A DNA stretch of 57,144 nt from Merismopedia glauca CCAP 1448/3 (GTDB lineage: Bacteria; Cyanobacteriota; Cyanobacteriia; Cyanobacteriales; CCAP-1448): NCBI RefSeq assembly GCF_003003775.1, contig NZ_PVWJ01000014.1, positions 1 through 57,144 of the forward strand, written 5' to 3'. Below, in pieces: positions 1 through 8,779 of this stretch. Under the pieces are notes generated by a model that was not told the origin of the DNA, did not search any database, and saw only the letters and a program-made list of their open reading frames with translations. A program made the translations under genes and the position numbers. Numbering within the stretch: the stretch's first letter is position 1; each line of letters starts with the position of its first letter.

Positions 1-746
1 CGTTGAAAAATTTAACATTGGCAGGGATTCTTCCTAAATAATCACAACCCTTACTAACTGTTGCTTGTACCATTGCGTAAGAATGTAAACCTCTATCCCA
101 CATCAACAACATTGCTGATGTTACCGAGCGCAATAGTTTTAGGGATCTGACTCGTTCTCCCATCTTATACGGGCACATTAAGGCATCGAAAATTAGATGT
201 GTTCCTGCTTCTACTAAAATAACTAGTCTAACTTTGGGAAATGCGGCTCGTGTACCTTCGGCGACTACCGGGACGACCAAAAACCCTGGCATTTTCATCG
301 CTATCTGGTATATCTAGACAGGTTCCATCAATCACTACAATTCGTAATCCATTTAAAAAAGCTCCTACTGTTTCCTGAGTTGCCATCGGTTGTACCAACT
401 GATGAAACAACTGTCTCATTACTCCTGCTCCCAATCGCTGTCTGGCTTGAGTGATCGCTGATTTACATGGAATACGCCAATATTTACCAACTTTTACCCA
501 TGCCTCTGAAAGACCATCAATGAGATTTTTCAGTACATCTCGCATTGAATCTCTTGACCATAGGCTCATTGCTATGATTAAGCAAACTACCAGTTGTGCT
601 GGTAAAGAGCGATGACGTTCCTCTTTCACTTGGGATTTAGCTATCGCCTGTTCGATTGAATGCGCTGGGATAGCTATTTCTATGGCTCTGAATATCTTAG
701 TACCTTTGAGCTTGGGCGACACTAATGAGAAGTCTTTGAGATACAC
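1..746 (-). pseudogene. IS4-family transposase, frameshifted, cut by window edge
   Basis: The first 163 or so codons (from 746 down to about 258) read as the N-terminal IS4 transposase domain, ending in a DDE-type first catalytic segment (VVIDGTCLDIPDSDENARVF). The frame then closes at 228. Reading one base further on from about 257 restores a long open frame to position 1, containing LVILVEAGTHLIFDALM and the second acidic segment LLMWDRGLHSY, both typical of IS4 transposases. A single extra base near 257 therefore splits the gene. The C-terminal catalytic Glu region and the far IS end lie outside the window. Family is clear; whether the shift is real decay, programmed frameshifting or a sequencing error is not decidable here. 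Confidence 0.85.
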
Positions 747-799
747 TCTACTTGATTGCCATTTTGGGAAACAACACCTAGTTTATAAGACTTTGAAGC

Positions 800-885
800 T
801 TAACTGAACCGTATTGCACCATAAGCTGGCGGTTGAAACCGCAGCTACACAAACTTTCGTCCGCCTGCGCGGACTAAAAAATAAA
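800..885. repeat. Interspersed cyanobacterial palindromic repeat
   Basis: Two small palindromes in tandem: GCGGTTGAAACCGC followed by GTCCGCCTGCGCGGAC. This pair recurs in many cyanobacterial genomes between genes. It lies between the transposase remnant and murQ. No coding potential is seen. Confidence 0.5.
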
Positions 886-939
886 GGGTATTTTAAAACC
901 AGATTTAGTATCAGTTAGTTAAGTGCAAGTTTTCGCCCC

Positions 940-1857
940 CTACCGCAATCCACTTGCGCCGATCGCTTGACGCAAATTCCCTTGGTGTGTGGCTAACAGT
1001 TCCTCGCCAACTTCTTTAGCTACTCCAGTCCAATGCATCAACAGGGCTAATTTCACCTTTTTATCGCTGCGATCGAGTAAATCTGCGGCTGATTCGCGAC
1101 TGAGATCCGTTAAATCTTTGATAATACGTAAAGCGCGATCGCGAAGCTTAGTATTAGTTACGGCGACATCTACCATCCGATTGCCGTAAACTTTCCCCAA
1201 TTTCACCATTACGCCTGTAGAAATGATATTCAAAGCCATTTTAGTCACAGTTCCAGCTTTGAGGCGAGTGGAACCAGCCACAATTTCTGGCCCTACCAAG
1301 AGGCGAATATCGATATCTACATCGACGCTGACTTGGGTTTCGGGAACGCAAGCCATCATGATAGCTAAAGCGCCACGGGATTTGGCTGCTTGTAATGCTC
1401 CCCAGACATAGGGTGTAGTTCCTCCAGCCGTAATCCCAACCACTACATCAGAAGAGTTAACTAAAGCAGACGCGATCGCACTTGCCCCATCTTCTAATCT
1501 ATCTTCCAATGCTTCGGAACTTTTGAGCAAGGCTGGAGCGCCACCAGCGAGAATTCCTTGTACCAATTCTGGATCGGTACAGAAAGTTGGGGGACACTCG
1601 GCGGCATCTAACACTCCCAATCTACCACTAGTTCCTGCCCCCACATAGAATAAACGTCCGCCTTGGCGCAACCTTTCCGCAGTGCGATCGACTGTCTCGG
1701 CTAATTGAGTTCGCGCCCCAGCTATAGCCTTGAGAGTTTGGGCATCCTCTTGATTAAATAAGTCTACTAATTCTAATGCCGTCAAACTGTCTAAATTTTG
1801 ACTATTAGGATTATTTTGTTCTGTAAGTAAATGCCCGCGTTCTGGGAAGCTATTCAT
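940..1857 (-). CDS. murQ: N-acetylmuramic acid 6-phosphate etherase MurQ
   Basis: Cleaves the D-lactyl ether of MurNAc-6-phosphate to give GlcNAc-6-phosphate and lactate in cytoplasmic peptidoglycan recycling. The 305-residue length is usual. The N-terminus carries the family signature ERGHLLTEQNNPNSQNLD. The SIS sugar-phosphate fold starts at about residue 60 with YVGAGTSGRLG (71-81). The catalytic acid is expected at Glu87 (in DAAECPPTF) and the second conserved Glu at 115 (SSEALEDR). The gene stands alone: no PTS transporter or anmK is adjacent, consistent with recycling of the cell's own wall. Assignment is firm. Confidence 0.95.
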   Translation of the reverse strand: MNSFPERGHLLTEQNNPNSQNLDSLTALELVDLFNQEDAQTLKAIAGARTQLAETVDRTAERLRQGGRLFYVGAGTSGRLGVLDAAECPPTFCTDPELVQGILAGGAPALLKSSEALEDRLEDGASAIASALVNSSDVVVGITAGGTTPYVWGALQAAKSRGALAIMMACVPETQVSVDVDIDIRLLVGPEIVAGSTRLKAGTVTKMALNIISTGVMVKLGKVYGNRMVDVAVTNTKLRDRALRIIKDLTDLSRESAADLLDRSDKKVKLALLMHWTGVAKEVGEELLATHQGNLRQAIGASGLR

Positions 1858-1979
1858 TTGAGATTGGTTCGGTGTTGGGTGTTGATTCTAAAAAAAAAGA
1901 GAAAATTGACACGTTAGCGACTCAATCGTCCGCTTAGCTACCGTTAGAAATCCTAAGTGCCATGAAGATGCTAGGTAAT

Positions 1980-2360
1980 TTACAACAATCCTTCTAGACG
2001 ACGGCGAATTTTTTCTAGTTCTAGATCTGCTAAAGACGACTCTGGTTCAGAAGTAGGAGGTTGAGTAGTCTCTTTATCCCAATCTTGCGCCTCTAGATTA
2101 GCTTCCGGGGGAACCGCTAGCATTCCATCTTCAATTAATTCAGCATCGTAGTCAGCACTTTGGCAAAAATCTTCAATTTCTTCCGCATCAATCTCTTCAA
2201 CCGTCGGAACGGGAAAATCCTGCGCTTCTAGCATCAAAGCATAACGTTCGGCATCATCTGACGATACAAACATTAATACCGTATTGCGATCGCCTATCTT
2301 AATGGTATGAATCCCTTCATTTTCCGTTCTCGCATTATACAAAAGTACAAAAACCCGCAT
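1980..2360 (-). CDS. DUF3110 domain protein
   Basis: A 126-residue protein of the cyanobacterial/plastid DUF3110 family, function unknown. The conserved part is residues 1-75 (MRVFVLLYNARTENEGIHTI, then VLMFVSSDDAERYALMLEAQ), predicted as a small alpha/beta fold. The tail is acidic and ends with a helical segment ADLELEKIRRRLEGLL. No signal peptide or membrane segment. It lies 122 bp upstream of murQ on the same strand, but the pairing is not known to be functional. Confidence 0.85.
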   Translation of the reverse strand: MRVFVLLYNARTENEGIHTIKIGDRNTVLMFVSSDDAERYALMLEAQDFPVPTVEEIDAEEIEDFCQSADYDAELIEDGMLAVPPEANLEAQDWDKETTQPPTSEPESSLADLELEKIRRRLEGLL

Positions 2361-2483
2361 GATTCTAACTACCCCTGTGAATATAGTTTTTTATTTTTAT
2401 CCGATTGTATTCTCCTACGTTAGTGTGCGAAAGAGGGTATTAAGAGAGATGGGGAAGAGGGGGAGATATATAGATAGATCCTA

Positions 2484-2509
2484 ACTTCTGACTTCTGACT
2501 TCTGACTTC
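2484..2509. repeat. Heptamer tandem repeat (ACTTCTG)
   Basis: About 3.7 perfect copies of ACTTCTG immediately downstream of the dipeptidase gene. Heptameric short tandem repeats (STRR) are a known feature of cyanobacterial intergenic DNA. Confidence 0.8.
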
Positions 2510-2510
2510 A

Positions 2511-3230
2511 TTAAAATACTCTACCGTAACGAGCGATCGCTTCTTGGTGCGGATCGGCTTGTAATTCTAACCATGCCCACATTTGATCTCCAAAGCAAAA
2601 ATGCCACCATTCGTTTGGATGCTGACGAAATCCTGCGGCAAACATCACTTCTTTGAGTAATTCTCGATACTGATTATATTGGCGTTCTTTGGCTACTTTA
2701 GAAGTAGCAAAGTAGTTTGGATGAGATTTAGCCGAAATTTCATCTATTTCTCCTCCCATATCCACAATTTGACCCATTTCATCAACTAATGTGACATCTA
2801 CGGCTGCGCCTGTACTGTGTGGGGGAGGAGTTTCGCGATCGATACAAGGTGGTGCCCAAAATTGATAAACTTGTTCCCAAAGAGAGATTTCTTGATTTTC
2901 AGAGAGATTATCTGCGTTCAATCCCCTTGTGCTTAAGAGTTGATTGAAGGTGTAATCTACCATAAACTGCTGAACTTCTACCGGACGATAAGCGTCAAAG
3001 ATCTGAATTTGCCATTTAGGAAAGACTTTTTGTAATGAAGTTTGGGCATCCCATAAGCGGGCGATCGCGCTTTGCCTGAGATAATAGGGTGATAGATTGC
3101 CGTAGGGCGCGCCTAATTGTGTATATGGGTGTGGGGAGGCTATAGCAAAACTATCCATATCTATGGCTACTAGAGGTTCCCCACAATCAATAATCGGGAT
3201 TTGCTGATAAGGTTTTTTCAGTGGCATCAT
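2511..3230 (-). CDS. M15D D-alanyl-D-alanine dipeptidase (VanX/DdpX-like)
   Basis: A zinc dipeptidase that would hydrolyse D-Ala-D-Ala. The zinc-site motif SxHxxGxAxD appears as PHSTGAAVDVTL, giving His138 and Asp145 as ligands. The ExxWH motif is NEWWHFCFG with Glu207 as general base and His210 as third ligand. The substrate-gripping Arg region FDAYRPVEVQ is at 78-87. No signal peptide, so probably cytoplasmic. There is no vanHA or transporter beside it, so a role in D-Ala-D-Ala turnover rather than vancomycin resistance is more likely. Confidence 0.88.
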   Translation of the reverse strand: MMPLKKPYQQIPIIDCGEPLVAIDMDSFAIASPHPYTQLGAPYGNLSPYYLRQSAIARLWDAQTSLQKVFPKWQIQIFDAYRPVEVQQFMVDYTFNQLLSTRGLNADNLSENQEISLWEQVYQFWAPPCIDRETPPPHSTGAAVDVTLVDEMGQIVDMGGEIDEISAKSHPNYFATSKVAKERQYNQYRELLKEVMFAAGFRQHPNEWWHFCFGDQMWAWLELQADPHQEAIARYGRVF

Positions 3231-3282
3231 TTTAAATAGGATAGGACTGACGCAAATTGAGAAATTTTACACCATATGTACG

Positions 3283-3544
3283 GTAGGGTGGGCATTCATT
3301 GGTGTCAATTTAATGGTAAAAGCCTTGCTCCGCCGTGAACTCAAGTTCACGGCTCATAGCTCAAGTCCACTCAAGTGGACTAAAACCTCTCTGTAGTCCT
3401 CTATCACTGCGTGACGCTACGCGAACAGAGGACTTTGGCTATGAGACAGGGGTTTTCAACCCCTGGCGGTTGTAGCTCAAAACCAGGGTGCAGCAATTAT
3501 TCAATCCTTAAGTTGATACCGATGGTGGTCAATGCTCACCCTAC
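3283..3544. repeat. Composite repeat region with 14-bp inverted ends
   Basis: Fills the gap between the dipeptidase and yidD genes. Left end GTAGGGTGGGCATT and right end AATGCTCACCCTAC are inverted copies with one mismatch. Between them are several smaller palindromes, including GTGAACTTGAGTTCAC-like and CCACTCAAGTGG-like arms, plus GGGGTTTTCAACCCC. No gene is supported here. It looks like a palindrome of the GTAGGGTG family with other repeats nested in its loop. Confidence 0.55.
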
Positions 3545-3551
3545 TTTAACC

Positions 3552-3785
3552 TCAATGTTGACAATCAGTACCTTTTTCGGGAACGGGATCGTAGCCTCCA
3601 GGGGTGAAAGGATGACACCGCAAGATGCGCCGCAAGGCTAGCCAACTACCTTTAATTGCTCCAAATCTCTCGATCGCTTCAATGGCATACTGAGAACAGG
3701 TAGGCTGAAATCGACAGGTTGGGGGAAACATGGGGGAAATAGCCAGCCGATAAAACCTAATTAACACCAACAATAATATCTTCAT
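3552..3785 (-). CDS. yidD: Membrane protein insertion efficiency factor YidD
   Basis: A 77-residue YidD protein, thought to assist YidC/Sec-dependent membrane insertion. It shows the family core [20 protein letters not shown] with the conserved cysteines, then [12 protein letters not shown] and [13 protein letters not shown]. The N-terminal hydrophobic or amphipathic stretch [15 protein letters not shown] would associate with the membrane. The ATG at 3785 is preferred over a TTG at 3797. It is divergent from the phytol kinase gene with only about 26 bp between starts, so the two promoters must overlap the opposite gene or lie within it. Confidence 0.95.
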   Translation of the reverse strand: MKILLLVLIRFYRLAISPMFPPTCRFQPTCSQYAIEAIERFGAIKGSWLALRRILRCHPFTPGGYDPVPEKGTDCQH

Positions 3786-3811
3786 AAATTTGAGCAAAAA
3801 AGCGTTTTTTG

Positions 3812-4501
3812 ATGGACTTTATACCTATTCCCGATGTCTGGATACACGTCTGTTTAGTTGCAGCTTATTTAGCTATCATTGTTCTAGTTGCAGAATTGTC
3901 CCACCTTTATCATCTCCTGAACCCAGAAAAGGTGAGGAAAGTGGTGCATATTGGTACGGGTAATGCCATTTTATTAGCTTGGTGGCTAGATTTGCCGGCT
4001 TGGGTAGCGATCGCAGCTTCGGCTATTGCGAGTATTATTGCTCTAATTTCCTATAAATTCCCCATTCTACCTGGTGTGAATAGTGTCGGTCGTCAAAGTT
4101 TCGGCACCTTCTTCTATGGTGTTAGTATTGGCGTGCTAGTAGCTTGGTTTTGGAATTTAAACAAACCTGAATACGCCGCGATCGGGATTTTAGTCATGGC
4201 ATGGGGGGATGGGTTTGCAGCCCTTATCGGGCAAGCATTTGGGACACATCCCTATACAATCGGTGGGATGAAAAAAAGCTGGGAAGGTTCCCTGACGATG
4301 GTAGTAATTAGTTATGCGATCGCCAGCAGCATTCTATGGGCAATTCAAGGTAATATCTGGCAAACTTGGCTCGTAGCTTTAGCAGTAGCCTTAGTTGCTA
4401 CAGCATTAGAAGCTTTCTCTCGCTGGGGAATTGATAATTTAACCGTTCCACTAGCCAGCGCTGGAGTTTGTTGGTGGCTGAATCAAATTTGGTTGAGTTA
4501 A
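3812..4501 (+). CDS. Phytol kinase / polyprenol-type lipid kinase (VTE5-like)
   Basis: An integral membrane lipid kinase of the dolichol/phytol kinase superfamily, 229 residues with about six hydrophobic helices. The family motif [13 protein letters not shown] is near residue 38, followed by a conserved [13 protein letters not shown] and [16 protein letters not shown], then [12 protein letters not shown]. In cyanobacteria this family (VTE5 type) phosphorylates phytol released from chlorophyll for tocopherol salvage. ATG at 3812 is used; a TTG lies one codon upstream. It ends with a 4-bp convergent overlap with the Uma2-like gene. Substrate is inferred from family only. Confidence 0.85.
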   Translation: MDFIPIPDVWIHVCLVAAYLAIIVLVAELSHLYHLLNPEKVRKVVHIGTGNAILLAWWLDLPAWVAIAASAIASIIALISYKFPILPGVNSVGRQSFGTFFYGVSIGVLVAWFWNLNKPEYAAIGILVMAWGDGFAALIGQAFGTHPYTIGGMKKSWEGSLTMVVISYAIASSILWAIQGNIWQTWLVALAVALVATALEAFSRWGIDNLTVPLASAGVCWWLNQIWLS

Positions 4502-5091
4502 TCCGTAAATCTTGCCACCTCTAGCGTAAATCCAGGTAATACGGCTTCCCCAGAGAGTTGTGTCGGCAATGCTAGCACCTCTTTTTCTTGCCCTTGGCGA
4601 TAGATTTCTACCTGTTGGTTTTGAGGATCGAACAACCAAGCGAGTCGCACCCCACTATCTTGATATTCCTGCATTTTGGCTTGCAGAGTTGGCAGATCGT
4701 CAGTGCGAGAGCGTAATTCAATGATAAAATCGGGAGCGATCGGCGGGAATTTCTGGCGTTGTTCGGGAGTTAAAGCTTCCCAGCGAGATAATTCCACCCA
4801 AGCTGCATCAGGCGATCGATTTCCTCCACCTGGTAGCTTAAAAATAGTGGAGGAACTAAAAACTTTCCCCAATCCAGTTTGGCGGTTCCAAATCCCCAGA
4901 TCGATTCCCAATTCCATTTCTCGATTACCGCTATATCCACCAACAGGTGACATAAAAATTAAAACTCCTGCTGCATTGCGTTCAATGTTGAGATCTGGAT
5001 TGTTGATACAGAGTTGATAGAACTGCTCGTCAGTCAAATGAACGTGCTTGAGATCCACCATCAAAGGTAGTGTGAGAGTTGTCATAATCAT
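4498..5091 (-). CDS. Uma2/DUF820 family protein (PD-(D/E)XK fold)
   Basis: A member of the Uma2 (DUF820) family, which is greatly expanded in cyanobacteria. It has the restriction-endonuclease-like fold but no proven activity for most members. Hallmarks seen: LTDEQFYQLCINNPDLNIER, SPVGGYSGNREMELG, SPDAAWVELSRWEAL (catalytic Asp region), PPIAPDFIIELRSRTDDL (ExK-type position reads ELR), then GVRLAWLFDPQNQQVEIYR. The start is ambiguous among TTG 5094, ATG 5091 and ATG 5085; none has an obvious ribosome site. Confidence 0.85.
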   Translation of the reverse strand: MIMTTLTLPLMVDLKHVHLTDEQFYQLCINNPDLNIERNAAGVLIFMSPVGGYSGNREMELGIDLGIWNRQTGLGKVFSSSTIFKLPGGGNRSPDAAWVELSRWEALTPEQRQKFPPIAPDFIIELRSRTDDLPTLQAKMQEYQDSGVRLAWLFDPQNQQVEIYRQGQEKEVLALPTQLSGEAVLPGFTLEVARFTD

Positions 5092-5176
5092 CAATTGCGA
5101 TTGTGCGCGATCGCTGCCTTATCTTTTAGTTTATACACTCTGCTGCGATCGCTCAATTGAATCTAAGATGGAAGAG

Positions 5177-5277
5177 GAGAGGCTGAAGACTAGTTAAAGA
5201 AGGGTGATGGTTGGGAACAATCAGCTTACTATATTAAGTAATTAGACCATTGCGAAGCTGGTCGTCTTCAGTCTCTC
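5177..5277 (+). promoter_or_regulatory. Long inverted repeat in leader of methyltransferase gene
   Basis: GAGAGGCTGAAGAC (5177-5190) and GTCTTCAGTCTCTC (5264-5277) pair over 14 bp with one mismatch, enclosing about 73 nt that contain a further CTTACTATATTAAG hairpin. The structure ends 26 nt before the ATG at 5304, just upstream of the GAGGAAT ribosome site. It could be a structured 5' leader (regulatory RNA) or a small palindromic repeat. I do not recognise a known riboswitch class. Confidence 0.4.
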
Positions 5278-5303
5278 ACCTGATGTAATAGAGGAATAAC
5301 ATT

Positions 5304-6353
5304 ATGGACGAGAATAAGCTAAATTCTTTGGTCGGACAATTCCTTCAAGACCTAGGCGGAGCATTTAGCGTGCCTCTTGTGCAAATTGGGGAGCATCTTG
5401 GACTCTATGAAGCCCTCAATGATGCCGGTCCTAGCACAGTAACGGAGATCGCCCAATCGACGGGTGTTGCCGAACGCTACATGAGAGAATGGCTCAGTGC
5501 TCAGGCTGCCTCAAAATATATTTCCTACGATGCGGACACAGAGAAGTTCTGGATGACTCCCGAACAAGCATTTTTGCTAGCCGATCGAGATAGTCCGTTT
5601 TACCTAGCTCCGGCCTTTGGGGCTGCTGCCACGTTCCAGCAAAACGAACCGCAGGTGCGCGAAGTATTCAAGACTGGAGCTGGAATTCCTTGGGGAGAAC
5701 AAACCCAATGCCTGTCCTGCGCTGTTGCAAGGTTCTTTCGCCCTGGCTATCAGAACAATTTAGTTCAGTCGTGGCTGCCTGCCCTGAACGGTATGGTGGA
5801 AAAACTAGAGCAGGGAGCGAGAGTTGCTGATGTTGGTTGCGGGCACGGAATTACCACCGCAATTATGGCTCAGGCATTTCCCAACTCGGAATTTGTCGGA
5901 TTTGATTTTCACCAGCCCTCAATTGACGCAGCGCGGGATCATGTAGCAGCTCACAGCCTGACCAATGTAAGATTTGAGGTTAGTCTAGCCAAGGAACTCC
6001 CTGGTCATTATGACTTGGTAACAATTTTCGACTGCCTGCATGACATGGGCGATCCGGTTGGAGCGATGAAGCACGTCCGCGAATTGCTCGACGAGAATGG
6101 CGCGTGCATGATTGTCGAGCCTATGGCAGGAGATCGCTTGGCGGACAACCTCAATCCGGTCAGTCGGCTGTACTATTCTGCGTCAACAATGGTCTGCGTC
6201 CCGACTTCATTGGCTCAGGAAAACGGTGCTGCCCTCGGAGCCCAAGCAGGAGAAAAACGTCTCAGGGAAGCAATTGTGGATGGCGCTGGTTTTAGCCACC
6301 TCAACCGCGTTGCAGAAACCCCATTTAACCTCGTTCTTGAAGCGCGCCCCTGA
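5304..6353 (+). CDS. SAM-dependent methyltransferase with N-terminal winged helix (Rv2258c-like)
   Basis: A 349-residue class I methyltransferase. Residues 1-95 form a winged-helix dimerisation domain like that of Rv2258c-type and O-methyltransferase families (VQIGEHLGLYEALNDAGPST, then STGVAERYMREWLSAQAA). The SAM-binding glycine motif is VADVGCGHGITT (174-185), followed by FVGFDFHQPSIDAARDH and the post-motif DLVTIFDCLHDMGDP. A good ribosome site (GAGGAAT) precedes ATG 5304. Composition looks somewhat more GC-rich than the neighbouring genes and no pathway partners flank it, which would fit lateral transfer. Substrate is unknown: small molecule or secondary metabolite is the family trend. 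Confidence 0.8.
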   Translation: MDENKLNSLVGQFLQDLGGAFSVPLVQIGEHLGLYEALNDAGPSTVTEIAQSTGVAERYMREWLSAQAASKYISYDADTEKFWMTPEQAFLLADRDSPFYLAPAFGAAATFQQNEPQVREVFKTGAGIPWGEQTQCLSCAVARFFRPGYQNNLVQSWLPALNGMVEKLEQGARVADVGCGHGITTAIMAQAFPNSEFVGFDFHQPSIDAARDHVAAHSLTNVRFEVSLAKELPGHYDLVTIFDCLHDMGDPVGAMKHVRELLDENGACMIVEPMAGDRLADNLNPVSRLYYSASTMVCVPTSLAQENGAALGAQAGEKRLREAIVDGAGFSHLNRVAETPFNLVLEARP

Positions 6354-6640
6354 TGGAGCCTGTTTCCCGCCAGAGCTAAATACGCAATGTTGTTGTGTCT
6401 CAGTTGCTGCCTAACAGGCCGTTCCGTTGTACCGCTCAGATTGTCGGTGAGGGCATAGCTTGGAAATAGTTGATTAGGGCGATCGGGTTGAGGCACGAAA
6501 CCCAACATTGATAAATACAAGCCTGACAGACAAATTGTCGAACATTAATTGATGTAGCTAGATTTGTCTGAGCGGTATGTATCTAGGTATATTGGGAAGG
6601 AGCGGGCGTTTCGTGACTTCGCCACATAGATGAGCCATCA

Positions 6641-8689
6641 ATGAGTATTCCTACTTCTATCTTGGCAGACTTACTCAGTGCCATTCCCGAAATCAGAACC
6701 CAACTTTACTTCAAATCTTCCCTCACAGCGCTGTCTCACGCTATGGAAGATCAGGTTTTAGCAGGTTCCGAACCGCCTCTAGTTATTGCTAGTTTCCAAA
6801 GGGAAAGGTTTTATCGGCAAGAAGCTCACCGTTATCGGCGGATTGCTGACAAAACTAGACAAGTATATATCTTAGCGGCTCCAGAAACGGAATTTAAAAA
6901 CTGTTCGCAGGAGTATGAAACAGTCGCTTTTGAACCAGAAGATGGACTAGCTCAAGAATGGCACTTAGTAGTAATTAGTCCTAGTTATTGTTGCGGCTTG
7001 ATCTGTCGCGAAAAAATAGTTGAAGACAAAACCGAAGCAAAAGTAACGTGTAGGCAAAACACGCCAACTAAAGTGGCTCAACCAATAGCAGCAATGGATA
7101 CCTCCCGCAGATTTGAAGGTATTTGGACATTTGAGCGCCCCATTGTTTCTTTAGCCGCAGAACTTTTACTGAAACAGATTTTAGTTTATAGACCGGAATT
7201 GAGTGATAAAGTGCGACAAGCATTTAATCTTTATCAAATAAAACCAGAAATCAAGCCTAGCAAAGTTATTACGCCTAGAAATGAAGGATTTACTAACTAC
7301 GAAGCTTTTGTGCAAAGGCTAGTTACCTACCTCCAAGCAGGACAGTATAAACTCCTCAAAGCCTATCGTTCTATTGCCGATCGCGAGCAAAAAGAAAGGT
7401 TAGTTAACTCAATCACTACCGCCATTAGACGTTCTCTCGATCCAGAGGAAATTTTGCAAGCAGCAGTAGAACAACTGGGAATAGCTGTGGCTGCTAGTAG
7501 ATGTCTAATTTATCGTTGTCAAGCTACAGATAGAGAAACTGAGATTATTCATGAATTCTGTGCCACTTATCCGAAAAAGCGGGGCAAAATTCCATCTATT
7601 CAAGGCAAAATCTGGTCTTTTGGCAATAATCCTTTGTTCGAGAAAGTAGCTCAAACTCTAGAACCAGTTTGCGTCAATGATGCAGCTACAGATGAATTGC
7701 TGATCGATCGCCCAGATGTCCAAAGTTTAGTCGAAAAATATAAAATTCGCTCTTGGCTGATGGTTCCAGTCGTTTACAAAGACCAACTCTTGGGAATCGT
7801 CGAAATCCACCATTGTGGGGAAAGTGAACCTCAGTGGCAAGAAAATGAGGTAGGGTTAGTCGAAGCGATCGCGGCTCAAATTGCTGTAGCCTTACTCCAA
7901 GCCCAAGCTTACACCAATTTAGAAAATCTCAACCAACAATTAGAGGCTTTAGATCGAACCCGTTCCAATTTAGTCGCGATTACAGGTCATGAATTACGCA
8001 CTCCTCTGTCAACGATTCAAGTATGCTTAGAAAGTCTCGCCAGCGAACCAGATATGTCTCTTGAGTTGCGTCAGGTGATGCTAAACACGGCATTGCAAGA
8101 CGGGGAACGGATGCGGAAGCTGATTCAAGATTTTTTGACTCTATCCCGTCTCGAAGGCGGTCAAGTAGACTGGCATCCTGAAACCTTATCTTTGAAAGAA
8201 TGCGTCGAGTTAGCAATTAGCGGTCTGCGCGCCAGGAACCTAGAAACCAAAATTCCGAAAATTATCGTTAATCTACCTCCTAAACTCTTGGTTCGTGCTG
8301 ATGGTGAATGGCTTGTGGAAGTCTTGGCAAAGCTGATGGATAATGCTTGCAAATTCACTACCCCACAAGGACAAGTAATTGTGACTGCGATCGCCGACGA
8401 TCCCTCTATGGTAGAAGTGACAATTACCGATACCGGTCGTGGCATTACCCCAGAAAGCCTAGAAACAGTATTTGACCTATTTTATCAAGAAGAAGGCGCT
8501 CTACGACGGACTACAGGCGGAACAGGCTTGGGTTTAGCCATTTGTCGGCAAATCGTCAATAACTGGGGCGGCAAAATCTGGGCCCAATCGGCAGGAAAAA
8601 ACCAAGGCAGCCAATTCCATTTTACCGTTCCCTTAGTTTCCAGTCATCCCAGCCGAACTCTAGAAAATAAACTACAGCGATCGCCATAA
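6641..8689 (+). CDS. DICT-GAF sensor histidine kinase
   Basis: A soluble hybrid-free sensor kinase of 682 residues. Residues about 10-195 resemble the DICT sensory domain common in cyanobacterial two-component proteins. Residues about 255-415 are a GAF domain (SLDPEEILQAAVEQLG ... SWLMVPVVYKDQLLGIVEIH). The HisKA helix carries the phospho-acceptor His450 in ITGHELRTPLSTIQ. The HATPase_c domain shows the N box DNACKFTTP, G1 box DTGRGI and G2 box GGTGLGLAI. There is no membrane segment, so it senses a cytoplasmic signal. No response regulator is adjacent; the LuxR-type regulator at 37078 is distant and the pairing is unknown. Confidence 0.9.
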   Translation: MSIPTSILADLLSAIPEIRTQLYFKSSLTALSHAMEDQVLAGSEPPLVIASFQRERFYRQEAHRYRRIADKTRQVYILAAPETEFKNCSQEYETVAFEPEDGLAQEWHLVVISPSYCCGLICREKIVEDKTEAKVTCRQNTPTKVAQPIAAMDTSRRFEGIWTFERPIVSLAAELLLKQILVYRPELSDKVRQAFNLYQIKPEIKPSKVITPRNEGFTNYEAFVQRLVTYLQAGQYKLLKAYRSIADREQKERLVNSITTAIRRSLDPEEILQAAVEQLGIAVAASRCLIYRCQATDRETEIIHEFCATYPKKRGKIPSIQGKIWSFGNNPLFEKVAQTLEPVCVNDAATDELLIDRPDVQSLVEKYKIRSWLMVPVVYKDQLLGIVEIHHCGESEPQWQENEVGLVEAIAAQIAVALLQAQAYTNLENLNQQLEALDRTRSNLVAITGHELRTPLSTIQVCLESLASEPDMSLELRQVMLNTALQDGERMRKLIQDFLTLSRLEGGQVDWHPETLSLKECVELAISGLRARNLETKIPKIIVNLPPKLLVRADGEWLVEVLAKLMDNACKFTTPQGQVIVTAIADDPSMVEVTITDTGRGITPESLETVFDLFYQEEGALRRTTGGTGLGLAICRQIVNNWGGKIWAQSAGKNQGSQFHFTVPLVSSHPSRTLENKLQRSP

Positions 8690-8700
8690 TCTTGGGCACG

Positions 8701-8770
8701 GGGCATAGGGCATAGGGCATTGATTTGATTATCCTCCCCCTGCTCCTCTGCTCCTCTGCTCCTCTGCTCC
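8701..8770. repeat. Short tandem repeats (GGGCATA heptamer and TGCTCCTC octamer)
   Basis: Three near-perfect copies of GGGCATA/T at 8701-8721, then 3.7 copies of the octamer TGCTCCTC at 8741-8770, in the convergent gap between the histidine kinase and the beta-helix gene. Confidence 0.75.
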
Positions 8771-8779
8771 CCCGCTCCC

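Noticed and set aside
3411-3641. Open frame of 76 codons on the plus strand
   Set aside because: Overlaps yidD on the other strand and the repeat region, and has no recognisable family or ribosome site.
6215-6520. Open frame of about 100 codons on the minus strand
   Set aside because: Overlaps the end of the methyltransferase gene in antisense; sequence looks like random translation.
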